Positions 1-8,368 of a stretch of DNA of 23,694 nt are shown one piece after another. The first letter of the stretch is position 1, and every line of letters begins with the position of its first letter. Made by a program: the position numbers and the translations under genes. The notes under the pieces are model-generated. The model searched no databases, was not told the DNA's origin, and saw only the letters and a program-made list of their open reading frames with translations. The DNA comes from Rickettsiales bacterium (GTDB lineage Bacteria > Pseudomonadota > Alphaproteobacteria > Rickettsiales > CANDYO01), in contig CANDYO010000005.1 of the NCBI GenBank assembly GCA_947424995.1, positions 1-23,694 on the forward strand. Reading direction: 5' to 3'.

Positions 1-906
1 AGCGATAGTGATTAATGGTGGACCATTAAAATACAAAGTATTATAGTTACTACAAGGGTATTTGAGATAATCAGGAATATTTGGATCTTTTATGTCTAAG
101 TTATAGTTTCTTAAACTGCTTTTCAAAGCTTCATTTAAAATAGGATGATTAGGTTTTGCTGCAATGAAGGCATTGCCATAATAACCATTAGCAGCCCAAG
201 TTTCTTTAGCAGCTATAAAATCAAACTTTTGCATCAATTCAAACAAAGCTTCAGGATTATATATCTCATAATCTACATCGCTATAAACTCCACCATATTT
301 TTGAACTGCCATTAAACGCATAAGATCTGCGGCTTGAGCTAGATAAGGTTTTAAATCATTGCCTTTGTCGATTAAATCTACCAAAATGTTATAAGATGGA
401 TGATTTTTAAATTCATCGATAGCTCTTACTTTAACGCCTTTTATGTTTCTTAATTCATTAGGAATTAAATCAGCTTGGTTAACCCAGATATTATGTTGCC
501 AATTATATCCTAACGCATTTAGTTTAGTATAATTGATCCTCATTTCTTCGATATAAAAATCATTTAGTACTACATGCGCTTTGCTAGGCGTAAAATATAA
601 TTTATGAGTGATAGTTGGGATTTTTGGTGCAGCTTTTTTATCAAAATTTTGATCCAATATTTTAGCCAAACTATTATTGATAGCTTGTTCACTTACTTTT
701 TTGTAGTCTATGCCTTCTTGAGCAAAAATTTCTATAAAGTCTTCGCTAGGATTATAACATTTTTTCAATAGATGCAGACTAGTCAACGTATTATAATATC
801 TTTCATCGATGAAATAGCTTTTTACTTTTTTTCTTTTAGCTATTCCAAAAACAAGCAAGGCGCATAGCAAAATAAGAATTATTTTTTTAAATTTACTGAT
901 TTTCAT
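1..906 (-). CDS. DXD-type sugar transferase, 3' end cut by window edge
   Basis: The frame is open from an ATG at 906-904 to the left edge (302 codons), so the C-terminus is missing. It closely matches the gene at 918-2276 in order and motifs: a hydrophobic N-terminal segment (about residues 6-18), the start of the catalytic region with IPTIT, a conserved Arg in AADLMRLMAVQ, then GGVYSDVDYEIYN with the DxD metal and nucleotide-sugar motif, and GNAFIAAKPNHP. This is the pattern of the GT32 / Gly_transf_sug group, which moves a sugar from a nucleotide donor onto a glycan or protein. A good ribosome site (ATAAGG) lies 9 bases before the ATG, inside the end of the upstream gene, 11 bases away. Acceptor and donor sugars cannot be read from the sequence. 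Confidence 0.8.
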   Translation of the reverse strand, partial: MKISKFKKIILILLCALLVFGIAKRKKVKSYFIDERYYNTLTSLHLLKKCYNPSEDFIEIFAQEGIDYKKVSEQAINNSLAKILDQNFDKKAAPKIPTITHKLYFTPSKAHVVLNDFYIEEMRINYTKLNALGYNWQHNIWVNQADLIPNELRNIKGVKVRAIDEFKNHPSYNILVDLIDKGNDLKPYLAQAADLMRLMAVQKYGGVYSDVDYEIYNPEALFELMQKFDFIAAKETWAANGYYGNAFIAAKPNHPILNEALKSSLRNYNLDIKDPNIPDYLKYPCSNYNTLYFNGPPLITIA

Positions 907-917
907 ATTTTCAAACC

Positions 918-2276
918 TTATTTTTGAGTATTTTGCCAGGACCAATAATATTTCCTTCTAAAAACTTTACCTCCTTCAGTCCAGCTACCACAAAACATAT
1001 CTGCTCCGATAATATCAAACATTCTACGAGTTTCCAGGTTATAATAAATATTGTTTTCATAATCTCTAGGAGTCAGATCATCTCTGTTGGCATTATTTAT
1101 ATTATAATATATTTGAAAATTTTTGGTGGTAATATTTGCTATATAATTGCTAAATAATAGGTTCATTTTTTGATTGCTTATATTAAAATTTTCTTTGGTT
1201 ATAAGCGAATAGTTGCAAACTTTAGTATCATTTTGTTTTGAAGTAAAACTTAAATCTGGCACTATTTTTAAATCATTATAAGAAATTCCATTTTTAAACC
1301 GAGCAAAATATAGATTGAAAATCATCCATGGAGGGAGGATAACATCAGAATTACCATCTATATTATTTTTACTAAAATAAGCTATGGTTAACAAAGGAGG
1401 ACCATTAAAATATAAGGTGTCATAATTATTACAAGGGTATTTTATATAAGTTGGAGCATTGATACTTAATTGACGATTTCTTAGCTCTATTTTTAAAGCT
1501 TCATTTATAACAGGGTGATTAGGCCTAGCAGCAAAAAATGCATTACCATAATAGCTAAGTTGACTTGGAATTTCTCTTCCGGCAATAAAGTCAAATTTTC
1601 TCATCAAATCATACAGCGCTTTAGGATTATATATCTCATAATCCATATCACTATATATTCCACCGAATTTTTGCACCGCAAGTAATCGAGTTAGATCTGC
1701 AGCTTCAGCAAGATAAGGCTTTAAACTATTACCTTTGTTAAGGATATCTAATAAATACTTATATAATGGGTGATCTTTAAATTCAGTGAGATTTTTTATT
1801 TGAACTCCCTTAATATTTTTAATTTCATCAGGGAATAGTGAGGCTTTGTTAGTCCATATATTATGCTGCCAATTATAACCTAAGTCATTGAGCTTATTAA
1901 AATTGACCTTTATTTCTTCAATATAAAAATCATCTAATTTTGCAGTTCTATCCTCAGTAACAAGATACACTCTATGAGTTATAGTTGGAATTTTTGGCGT
2001 TTCTGCAAGTTTAATATTTTTATCCAAAAGTTTATTTAAGCTGCTAAGTATAATTTCTTTATTTTTTTGATCATAATCAAAGCCTTCTTGACGCAAAATT
2101 TCAACCATATCTACCCCAGCGCTATAACAAGGTTTGAGTATATGTAATTTAACTAAGCTCTGATAAATATAATTTTTAGGGATATAGCCTTTAACTTTTA
2201 ATACTCGCCCTATACCTAGTAATATTAAAAGACTGATTATAATAATTATCGTTTTTCTAGATATATTAATTTTCAT
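918..2276 (-). CDS. DXD-type sugar transferase (GT32-like), full length
   Basis: Protein of 452 residues from the ATG at 2276. A longer frame starts at 2300, but that start overlaps the upstream gene, and the 2276 start gives the same N-terminal layout (MKI.., then a hydrophobic stretch at about residues 9-23) as the tandem paralogue at 1-906. The catalytic core has IPTITHR, the conserved Arg in DLTRLLAVQ, GGIYSDMDYEIYN with the DxD motif at about 210-212, and GNAFFAARPNHP. These are hallmarks of the Gly_transf_sug/GT32 family. The C-terminal 40 residues contain a distinctive GADMFCGSW segment. It lies 7 bases after the CgeB-like gene ending at 2284 and 11 bases before its paralogue, so co-transcription is likely. 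The N-terminal segment is either a membrane anchor or a signal sequence; basic residues lie on both sides. Substrate unknown. Confidence 0.85.
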   Translation of the reverse strand: MKINISRKTIIIIISLLILLGIGRVLKVKGYIPKNYIYQSLVKLHILKPCYSAGVDMVEILRQEGFDYDQKNKEIILSSLNKLLDKNIKLAETPKIPTITHRVYLVTEDRTAKLDDFYIEEIKVNFNKLNDLGYNWQHNIWTNKASLFPDEIKNIKGVQIKNLTEFKDHPLYKYLLDILNKGNSLKPYLAEAADLTRLLAVQKFGGIYSDMDYEIYNPKALYDLMRKFDFIAGREIPSQLSYYGNAFFAARPNHPVINEALKIELRNRQLSINAPTYIKYPCNNYDTLYFNGPPLLTIAYFSKNNIDGNSDVILPPWMIFNLYFARFKNGISYNDLKIVPDLSFTSKQNDTKVCNYSLITKENFNISNQKMNLLFSNYIANITTKNFQIYYNINNANRDDLTPRDYENNIYYNLETRRMFDIIGADMFCGSWTEGGKVFRRKYYWSWQNTQK

Positions 2277-2283
2277 CTTATCT

Positions 2284-3489
2284 CTAATAAGCTGGAGCAT
2301 AACTTAAGCCCATTTTTTTTTCTTGAGCTAAGATATATTCATGCATTTTAGCAATCCTGTTTAAGTCTTTATCTAGAGTAAATTTTTCTAAATATATTTG
2401 ATGAGCACGGGCAGCCATAGCTTTAGCTTTTTCTGGATTGGCTTTAATCCAATCCATATGAGCTTTAACTTGACCGTACATGGTTTCGCTATCTGCATTT
2501 TGATCAAAATATAAAAAATTATCACCAAAATTTTCGATAGCAAAAGGATGCTTATCCGAAATAACTACTACATTAGCAGCAGCAGCTTCAAACATTCTTA
2601 AGGTTGGAGTACCAGAATTAATATGTTGTTCAGAGTGAGTCAATAAATAAATGCCATTTTTCCTTAGGGCATTAAAAATTTCTATACTTGATGGAATATA
2701 GCCATCATAAATATTTGGTTTCAAAAAGGATGCAGCATAATAATGGCCATATACCTTCATAGGAACAGAGTCAGCTAGCATGTTAATGAATTTTTTATAA
2801 TTACTAGAAGAGCGGAATTTATCCCAACCGCCGCTCATCCACATTAAGCTCTTCGGTTCCGCAGGCTCATTGACGAATTTTGGAGCTAGTGGTAAAATTT
2901 GCAGACCATTAAAAGGTTTACCAGCGTTATTAAATACCACTCGATAGAAATCTAATTCTTTAGAAGAAGTAAGTACTCCATGAGAAAAAGATAAAAGTTT
3001 CTGGAAAGATCCGATGGCTTCATGAGGCTTATTTCTTTTGAATTTATCACCCCGCATAAGCTGAAGTGGAGATAAAGCTAGAATATATTTTTTTGATCGA
3101 TGAGCATAAATCTTCATATATATTTCACTATTATCAGCATACGGAGAGAAGATTATAAAATCTGGATCAAATGCAAGAATACTTTCTTCATGCCCTAAGG
3201 TTTGATTGAAATAAATTTGGATATCCCATCCTGCTTTCTCTGCAGCATACTTAAAGTAATCCACATAAGAAGCTTCTCCACCGTTATTAGTGATAAAAAC
3301 AACTTTATATTTATTTTTAGTTGGAGTATCTTGATATTTTTCATCCCACATATCAGGATTAATTTGTGCTGCATCTTCTATAGCAACATTAAACTTGTAA
3401 TTATAATATTGCCTTGGAATAAATATACAAAACAAAGTAACTATGATAATAAAAATAATTGTAATAATTGATTTAGACTTAATGGACAT
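2284..3489 (-). CDS. CgeB-like GT-B glycosyltransferase (copy C)
   Basis: Protein of 401 residues. A hydrophobic segment at about 7-24 is followed by an N-terminal Rossmann-like half (VVFITNNGGEASY, DPDFIIFSPYAD) and a C-terminal half with the Glyco_trans_1_2 (CgeB) signature: GIYLLTHS, GTPTLRMFEAAAAN, VVISDKHP, then a long helical tail. Glu301 in RMFEAAAAN matches the conserved Glu that contacts the nucleotide-sugar in GT4-type enzymes. The ATG at 3489 is preceded by AAAGG at a normal distance. It is the third of three tandem paralogues (with 3552-4767 and 4832-6064) and is the most diverged in the middle part. It probably transfers a sugar during surface glycan or protein modification; donor and acceptor are not readable. 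The family call is fairly sure, the role is inference. Confidence 0.8.
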   Translation of the reverse strand: MSIKSKSIITIIFIIIVTLFCIFIPRQYYNYKFNVAIEDAAQINPDMWDEKYQDTPTKNKYKVVFITNNGGEASYVDYFKYAAEKAGWDIQIYFNQTLGHEESILAFDPDFIIFSPYADNSEIYMKIYAHRSKKYILALSPLQLMRGDKFKRNKPHEAIGSFQKLLSFSHGVLTSSKELDFYRVVFNNAGKPFNGLQILPLAPKFVNEPAEPKSLMWMSGGWDKFRSSSNYKKFINMLADSVPMKVYGHYYAASFLKPNIYDGYIPSSIEIFNALRKNGIYLLTHSEQHINSGTPTLRMFEAAAANVVVISDKHPFAIENFGDNFLYFDQNADSETMYGQVKAHMDWIKANPEKAKAMAARAHQIYLEKFTLDKDLNRIAKMHEYILAQEKKMGLSYAPAY

Positions 3490-3551
3490 GCTAACCTTTA
3501 TTTAATTTGCATATATTATACATTATGATGCTCTATGGAGCAAGAGCCAAG

Positions 3552-4767
3552 TTAATAACCAAGATTATACTGTAGATTCATCTCTTTTTCTTCCATGATC
3601 AATGTTTCATGCATTTTAGCAATTCTAATTAAGTCAGCTTCAATGGTAAACTTTTCTAGATATATTTTGTGGGCTTTCTCAGCCATAGCTTTAGCTTTTT
3701 CTGGATTGGCTTTAATCCAGTCCATATGAGCTTTAACTTGTTTATACATTGTTTCGCTATCAGCATCATAATCAAAATAAAGAAAGCTATCACCAAAATT
3801 TTCTACTATAAAAGGATGTTTATCTGAAATTACTATAGCATTAGCTGCCGCAGCTTTAAACCCACGCATATTCGGCTCCCCACCTTGAAAATGCAAATTG
3901 CTATGAGTTAACAAATAGATGCCGTTTCTTCTAATAGCTTGGATATTTTCAATTCCAGGTTCAATATACCCTCCATAAATGTAAGGCTTTAAATAAGATG
4001 AAGAATTATAATGCCCGTATACTCTCATTGGTACATTTTCACTTAAGTAAGTTATAAACTTTTTATAATTATTAGATGAACGGAACTTATCCCAACCACC
4101 GCTAAGCCACATAAGGCTTTTAGGTTCAGCAGGTTCATTATAAAATTTGGGAACCAACGGCAGCAGTCTTAATCCATTAAATGGCTTATTCATTTTCTCA
4201 AACATTACTCTATAAAAATCTAACTCTGGTGCTATGGTTAGCACTCCGTGCACCATAGAGATAAGCTTTTGAAATCCTTTGGTAGGCTGATAAGGATTAT
4301 TAGGATTTGATCCATTTAAAACGATTTCTAAGAGCATCTATTGACGAAAAGCTTAAGAGATACTTTTTTGATCGATGAGAATTTATTTTAGTATTTAGAT
4401 CTGGTATAGTTTCAGCAAATTGTGAGAATATAATAAAATCTGGATTAAATTTTAAAATTTTAGGTTCATTGCCTAACATTTGATTATAATAGATTTGAAC
4501 TTTCCAACCCATTTTTTCTGCAGCATATTTAAAATATTCAGCATAACTAAACTCACCGCCGTTATTAGTTATGAAGACAACTCTATAGTCATTTCTTATC
4601 TTGTTATCTTGATATTTTTTGTCCCAAGTTTCAGAACTAACCTTAGCAGCTTTTTCCATTGCAGCATTGAATATAAAATTACAATATTGTTTATAACCAA
4701 ATATACTAACCAAAGTAAGGATAAGTATAAAAACAATGAGGGTAATAAATTTATATTTAGCGAACAT
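3552..4767 (-). pseudogene. CgeB-like glycosyltransferase, copy B, frameshifted
   Basis: Two overlapping frames together make one CgeB-like protein. The first (4767 to stop at 4300) gives 155 residues: hydrophobic N-terminus, VVFITNNGGEFSY, and ends at NRFKWIKS. The second (about 4330 down to 3552) continues with NPNNPYQ and the whole C-terminal domain. The intact paralogue at 4832-6064 reads straight through at this place (NRFKWIS-PKDPYK). Removing one A from the AAA at 4308-4306 (minus-strand sense) restores WINPNNPYQ, so a single-base insertion is the simplest cause. The copy also has Lys instead of the conserved Glu in GEPNMRGFKAAAAN (codon at 3857-3855), while both paralogues keep Glu. 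Two independent defects suggest loss of catalysis, although a sequencing error at the A run could explain the frameshift alone. No strong ribosome site precedes the ATG. Confidence 0.8.
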
Positions 4768-4831
4768 ATCAAGCTTCTATAATTGATCAAGTCCTAAAAC
4801 TTGAAGGTTAACGTTAGTTATTAGTAAAGGA

Positions 4832-6064
4832 TTAGTAACCAAGATTATACTGTAAATCTAACTCTTTTTCTTGATTGAGTACACCTTCATGCATCTTGGC
4901 AACTCTAACTAAATCAACTTCAATGGTAAATTTCTCTAAATATATTTTATGAGCTTTTTCCGCCATAGCTTTAGCTTTTTTAGGGTTGGCTTTTATCCAA
5001 TCCATATGATCCTTAACTTGCTTATACATAATATCCGCATCCACATCATTATCAAAATAAAGTAAACTATCACCAAAACTCTTTACTATAAATGGGTGTT
5101 TATCTGAAATAATTACAACATTAGCGGCAGCAGCTTCAAAACCTCGCATATTTGGCTCCCCCCCCTTAAAGTGAAGGTCACTATGAGTTAACAGGTAAAT
5201 TCCATTTTTTCTAATAGCATTAATCATTTCAATTCCAGGAGGAATGTATCCACCATAAACACTCGATTTTAAGTAAGCCGATGAATTATAATGACCATAA
5301 ACTTTCATTGGCACATTCTCACTCAATAAGCTAATAAACCTCTTATAATTCTTAGAAGAGCGGAATGCATCCCATCCGCCACTGATCCACATAAGCTTTT
5401 TAGGTTCAGCTGGTTCATTATAAAATTCTGGAACTAAGGGAAGAAGCCTTAAACCATTAAACGGTTTATTAGATTTTTCGAATAAGGTTTTATAAAAATC
5501 TATTTCTGGAGCAATGGTCAATATTCCATGCACTGAAGAAACATAGTCTTGAAGATTGCCCTCTGTTTTGTATGGGTCTTTTGGTGATATCCACTTGAAG
5601 CGATTTCTGATTGCCTCCAAAGAAGAAAAACTTAAAACATATTTTCTTGATCTATGCGAGTTTATATGGGTATTTAACTCAGGAGAAGCAAACTGAGAAA
5701 AAATGATAAAATCTGGATCAAATTTTAAAATCTCTGCTTCATGTCCACGAATTTGAGCGTAATAAATTTGTACATCCCAGCCTTTCTTTTCTGCGGCATA
5801 CTTAAAATATTCTGCATAAGAAGCTTCACCACCATTATTGATTATAAAAACTACTTTATACTTATCTTTAATCAAGTTGTTTTTATATTTTTCATCCCAT
5901 ATGTTTGGACTAGTTTTTGCTGCTTCTTTTATAATATCATTAAATTCGTTATCATAACTTTGTTGTTTGAAATCTCTAATATACTGACGCACTGGTTTGT
6001 AACTTATTATAAGCAGCGCCACTAGTAATACTGCAATAATTAGTTTTTTATTTTTCTTAAGCAT
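4832..6064 (-). CDS. CgeB-like GT-B glycosyltransferase (copy A)
   Basis: Intact protein of 410 residues and the best reference for the three-copy family. Basic N-terminus (MLKKNKK) and hydrophobic segment at about 8-21; N-terminal nucleotide-fold half with VVFIINNGGEASY; C-terminal Glyco_trans_1_2 half with LMWISGGWDAFRSS, GGYIPPG, GIYLLTHS, GEPNMRGFEAAAAN (Glu310, the expected nucleotide-sugar contact) and VIISDKHPF. The ATG at 6064 has GAGG about 9 bases upstream. It begins 20 bases after the hemA stop, so it is probably on the heme-gene transcript. The family is named after Bacillus CgeB, a spore-coat maturation protein, but here it is only a family label; the product is likely a sugar transferase acting on an envelope or secreted acceptor. 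Confidence 0.82.
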   Translation of the reverse strand: MLKKNKKLIIAVLLVALLIISYKPVRQYIRDFKQQSYDNEFNDIIKEAAKTSPNIWDEKYKNNLIKDKYKVVFIINNGGEASYAEYFKYAAEKKGWDVQIYYAQIRGHEAEILKFDPDFIIFSQFASPELNTHINSHRSRKYVLSFSSLEAIRNRFKWISPKDPYKTEGNLQDYVSSVHGILTIAPEIDFYKTLFEKSNKPFNGLRLLPLVPEFYNEPAEPKKLMWISGGWDAFRSSKNYKRFISLLSENVPMKVYGHYNSSAYLKSSVYGGYIPPGIEMINAIRKNGIYLLTHSDLHFKGGEPNMRGFEAAAANVVIISDKHPFIVKSFGDSLLYFDNDVDADIMYKQVKDHMDWIKANPKKAKAMAEKAHKIYLEKFTIEVDLVRVAKMHEGVLNQEKELDLQYNLGY

Positions 6065-6084
6065 AAAAGAGCCTCATTTGTGTT

Positions 6085-7317
6085 TTAAGGAAAAATCTTT
6101 AATCGATCAAAAGCAGTTTTAAGCGCGAAGACGAGGGCTTCGATCATTTCGTCAGTATGGGGGGGGGTAGGAGTAATTCGCAGTCTTTCCGTTCCCTTCT
6201 GTACTGTTGGATAGTTAATATGCTGAACGAAAATGCTGAATTCATCGAGCAGCATCTCCGATACCATTTTGCTTAAAATAGGATTATTGATCATTACCGG
6301 AATCATATGACTATCATTTTCGATAAAAGGAATATTTTCCTCTCTAAGTCTTTGTTTTAACTTTGCAACGTTGCTATGGAGAGCATCACGCTCTTTATTA
6401 CTAGTTTTTAAATAGCGAATACTCGTTGTAGCTGCTGCTGCCAATGCTGGAGGCAGTGAGGTTGTAAAAATAAAACCAGCGGCATAACTGCGAATAGCAT
6501 CGATAAGTAACTTAGAACCAGTAATATAACCGCCTATTACTCCGAAACCTTTAGCTAAAGTCCCTTCGATTATTGACAAACGATCCATTAGTCCTAATTT
6601 TTCACAAATACCACCACCTCTTTTACCATATAGGCCAACAGCATGTACTTCATCTACATAAGTTAAAGCATTGTATTTATCAGCTAAATCACAAATTTTC
6701 TCAATAGGTGAGATACGACCATCCATTGAATATACTGATTCAAAAATAATTAGCTTAGGCCGATTAATATCAACGGCTTTAAGCTTAGCTTCTAAATCTT
6801 GTAAATCAAGATGGCGATAGATATGTTTTTCTACATTACTGCGCTTAATGCCTTCAATTATTGAAGCATGGTTATCTTGGTCTGAAAATATAACACAATC
6901 AGGTAATAACTTAGCTAATGTAGAAATTGAAGCATCGTTAGAAATATAGCCAGAGGTAAAAACAAGACTTGCTTCTTTGTGATGCAAATCTGCTAGCTCA
7001 GCTTCAAGCTCTACCATTGGATGATGAGTTCCGCCAATATTACGAGTACCCCCAGAACCTACGCCCATAGCGCTGTTAGCGTTATTAGCGGCGGCAATTA
7101 CAGCTGCATTCTGGCTCATACCTAAATAATCATTGATACACCAAATAGTTATTTCTTTCTGTCTTTTATGATCATAGGCAATTGGATGCTCACCTACACA
7201 TCTTTCAATATCACCAAAAACTCTATATCTACCTTCAGCTTTTAAAATATTGGTGGCATCAATAAAATATTGGTCATAATCTATTATTACATCTTCAACA
7301 TATTTAGTTTTTAACAT
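6085..7317 (-). CDS. hemA: 5-aminolevulinate synthase
   Basis: Protein of 410 residues, normal length for the alphaproteobacterial/mitochondrial enzyme. It condenses glycine and succinyl-CoA to 5-aminolevulinate, the first step of the C4 heme pathway, in the cytoplasm with PLP. Visible signatures: YRVFGDIER near the N-terminus, WCINDYLGM, GSGGTRNIGGTHHPMVELE, DNHASIIEGI, ESVYSMDG, VDEVHAVG (Asp222 and His225, PLP contacts) and EGTLAKGFGVIGG with Lys256 as the Schiff-base lysine. The N-terminal YRVFGDIER and the glycine-rich block separate it from the related KBL and BioF. It starts 11 bases after the stop of ctaA, with GGAA as a weak ribosome site, so both genes of heme metabolism are probably co-expressed. 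Confidence 0.95.
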   Translation of the reverse strand: MLKTKYVEDVIIDYDQYFIDATNILKAEGRYRVFGDIERCVGEHPIAYDHKRQKEITIWCINDYLGMSQNAAVIAAANNANSAMGVGSGGTRNIGGTHHPMVELEAELADLHHKEASLVFTSGYISNDASISTLAKLLPDCVIFSDQDNHASIIEGIKRSNVEKHIYRHLDLQDLEAKLKAVDINRPKLIIFESVYSMDGRISPIEKICDLADKYNALTYVDEVHAVGLYGKRGGGICEKLGLMDRLSIIEGTLAKGFGVIGGYITGSKLLIDAIRSYAAGFIFTTSLPPALAAAATTSIRYLKTSNKERDALHSNVAKLKQRLREENIPFIENDSHMIPVMINNPILSKMVSEMLLDEFSIFVQHINYPTVQKGTERLRITPTPPHTDEMIEALVFALKTAFDRLKIFP

Positions 7318-7328
7318 CTATTTTCCAG

Positions 7329-8312
7329 TTATCTGGTTGATTTTAAAGATACAACCATGGTTATCAATAATATAATTGCTACAGCCTGGTGAAGTAACGC
7401 TAATAATAACGGCGCTTGTAAACATAAGGTAAAAATACCCAGAACAAATTGTAGAGAGATAATAATAGCTAATAATATAGCAATTCTTTGATTATAGTTT
7501 AGATTAAATATTTTGTAGCAATATGCAAGAAGATTAATCAAATTAATCATAGCTAAATAGCGATGAATAAATTGTACCATCTCTATATTTTCAAAAATAT
7601 TTAAGTACCAAGGTGATATAATCAGCAATCCATCTGGAATAATTTCTCCATTCATTAGTGGAAAGCTATTATACACCATCCCCGCATTGAGGCCGGCCAC
7701 AAAGGCTCCAGAAGTAATTTGGAACATTAATAATAATAAAGAAAAATAAGCATATTTAGAAGAAGAAGCTTTTCCAGGAGTGACTTTCCATACTAATAAA
7801 ATGAGGATAATGCATGCCATAACCAAATGCAGCGCCAATCTATACTGACTAACACTCGGTTGATCTAATAATCCACTTTTGACCATTAACCAACCGACCA
7901 AACCTTGCAAAGCAATTAAAATAGCAATAATAGAAAAATATTTACTATCTTTTCTTTCTAGTTGCTTAGTAAGAATAAAATATAACAATGGCAGAAAGAA
8001 TATTAAACCAGTAATCCGCCCTAACACTCGATGCAAATATTCTACTAAGAAAATTTGCTTAAATTCAGCGATATTTATGCCTAAATTTATCTTTAGATAT
8101 TCTGGTGATTGTTTATACAAAGAGAATTCGGCTTGCCAATCCGCTGAATTAAGAGGAGGAATAATACCGCTAATAGGTTTCCATTCAACTATTGATAAGC
8201 CGGAATGACTAAGACGAGTATAGCCGCCGACTATAATCATGGCATATACTAATAAGATACAAGTAATCAACCATCTGAATATAGCTTTATTTTTTAAAAT
8301 CATTAGATACAT
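7329..8312 (-). CDS. ctaA: Heme A synthase (COX15/CtaA type 2)
   Basis: Integral membrane protein of 327 residues with about eight membrane segments. It oxidises the C8 methyl group of heme O to make heme A for cytochrome c oxidase. Type 2 (alphaproteobacterial/mitochondrial) signatures are GGYTRLSHSGLSIVEWKP and the periplasmic loop IIPP..W..EF..YK.SPEY. The four conserved heme-ligand histidines appear as EYLHRVLGR (94), LHLVMA (162), QFIHRYLA (250) and LLHQAVA (308). Two ATGs are possible (8312 and 8303); neither has a clear ribosome site, and both keep the first membrane segment. The gene directly precedes hemA and lies 56 bases after the HlyD-family gene, with a strong hairpin in between. 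Confidence 0.93.
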   Translation of the reverse strand: MYLMILKNKAIFRWLITCILLVYAMIIVGGYTRLSHSGLSIVEWKPISGIIPPLNSADWQAEFSLYKQSPEYLKINLGINIAEFKQIFLVEYLHRVLGRITGLIFFLPLLYFILTKQLERKDSKYFSIIAILIALQGLVGWLMVKSGLLDQPSVSQYRLALHLVMACIILILLVWKVTPGKASSSKYAYFSLLLLMFQITSGAFVAGLNAGMVYNSFPLMNGEIIPDGLLIISPWYLNIFENIEMVQFIHRYLAMINLINLLAYCYKIFNLNYNQRIAILLAIIISLQFVLGIFTLCLQAPLLLALLHQAVAIILLITMVVSLKSTR

Positions 8313-8324
8313 GATACTGCATTA

Positions 8325-8357
8325 ATACAAAGCTCCACTGGAGGTGAAGCTTTGTAT
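8325..8357 (-). terminator. Strong hairpin between the secretion genes and ctaA
   Basis: A 10-bp perfect inverted repeat (8325-8334 with 8348-8357). Read on the minus strand the stem extends through a G.T wobble to 14 bp with a 5-base CTCCA loop. On the plus strand the same position would be a C/A mismatch, so the structure fits minus-strand RNA better. No long T-run follows it, so it may be a terminator, a processing site or an attenuator separating the HlyD-family gene from ctaA. Confidence 0.5.
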
Positions 8358-8368
8358 AAATAGATAAA

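Noticed and set aside
4300..4337. Programmed frameshift in the CgeB-like copy B
   Set aside because: No classical slippery heptamer, SD-like stimulator or pseudoknot seen, and the copy also lost its conserved Glu, so mutation or error is simpler.
7879..8208. Plus-strand frames inside ctaA, the HlyD-family gene and the glycosyltransferases
   Set aside because: They are antisense shadows of well-supported genes with no domain of their own.
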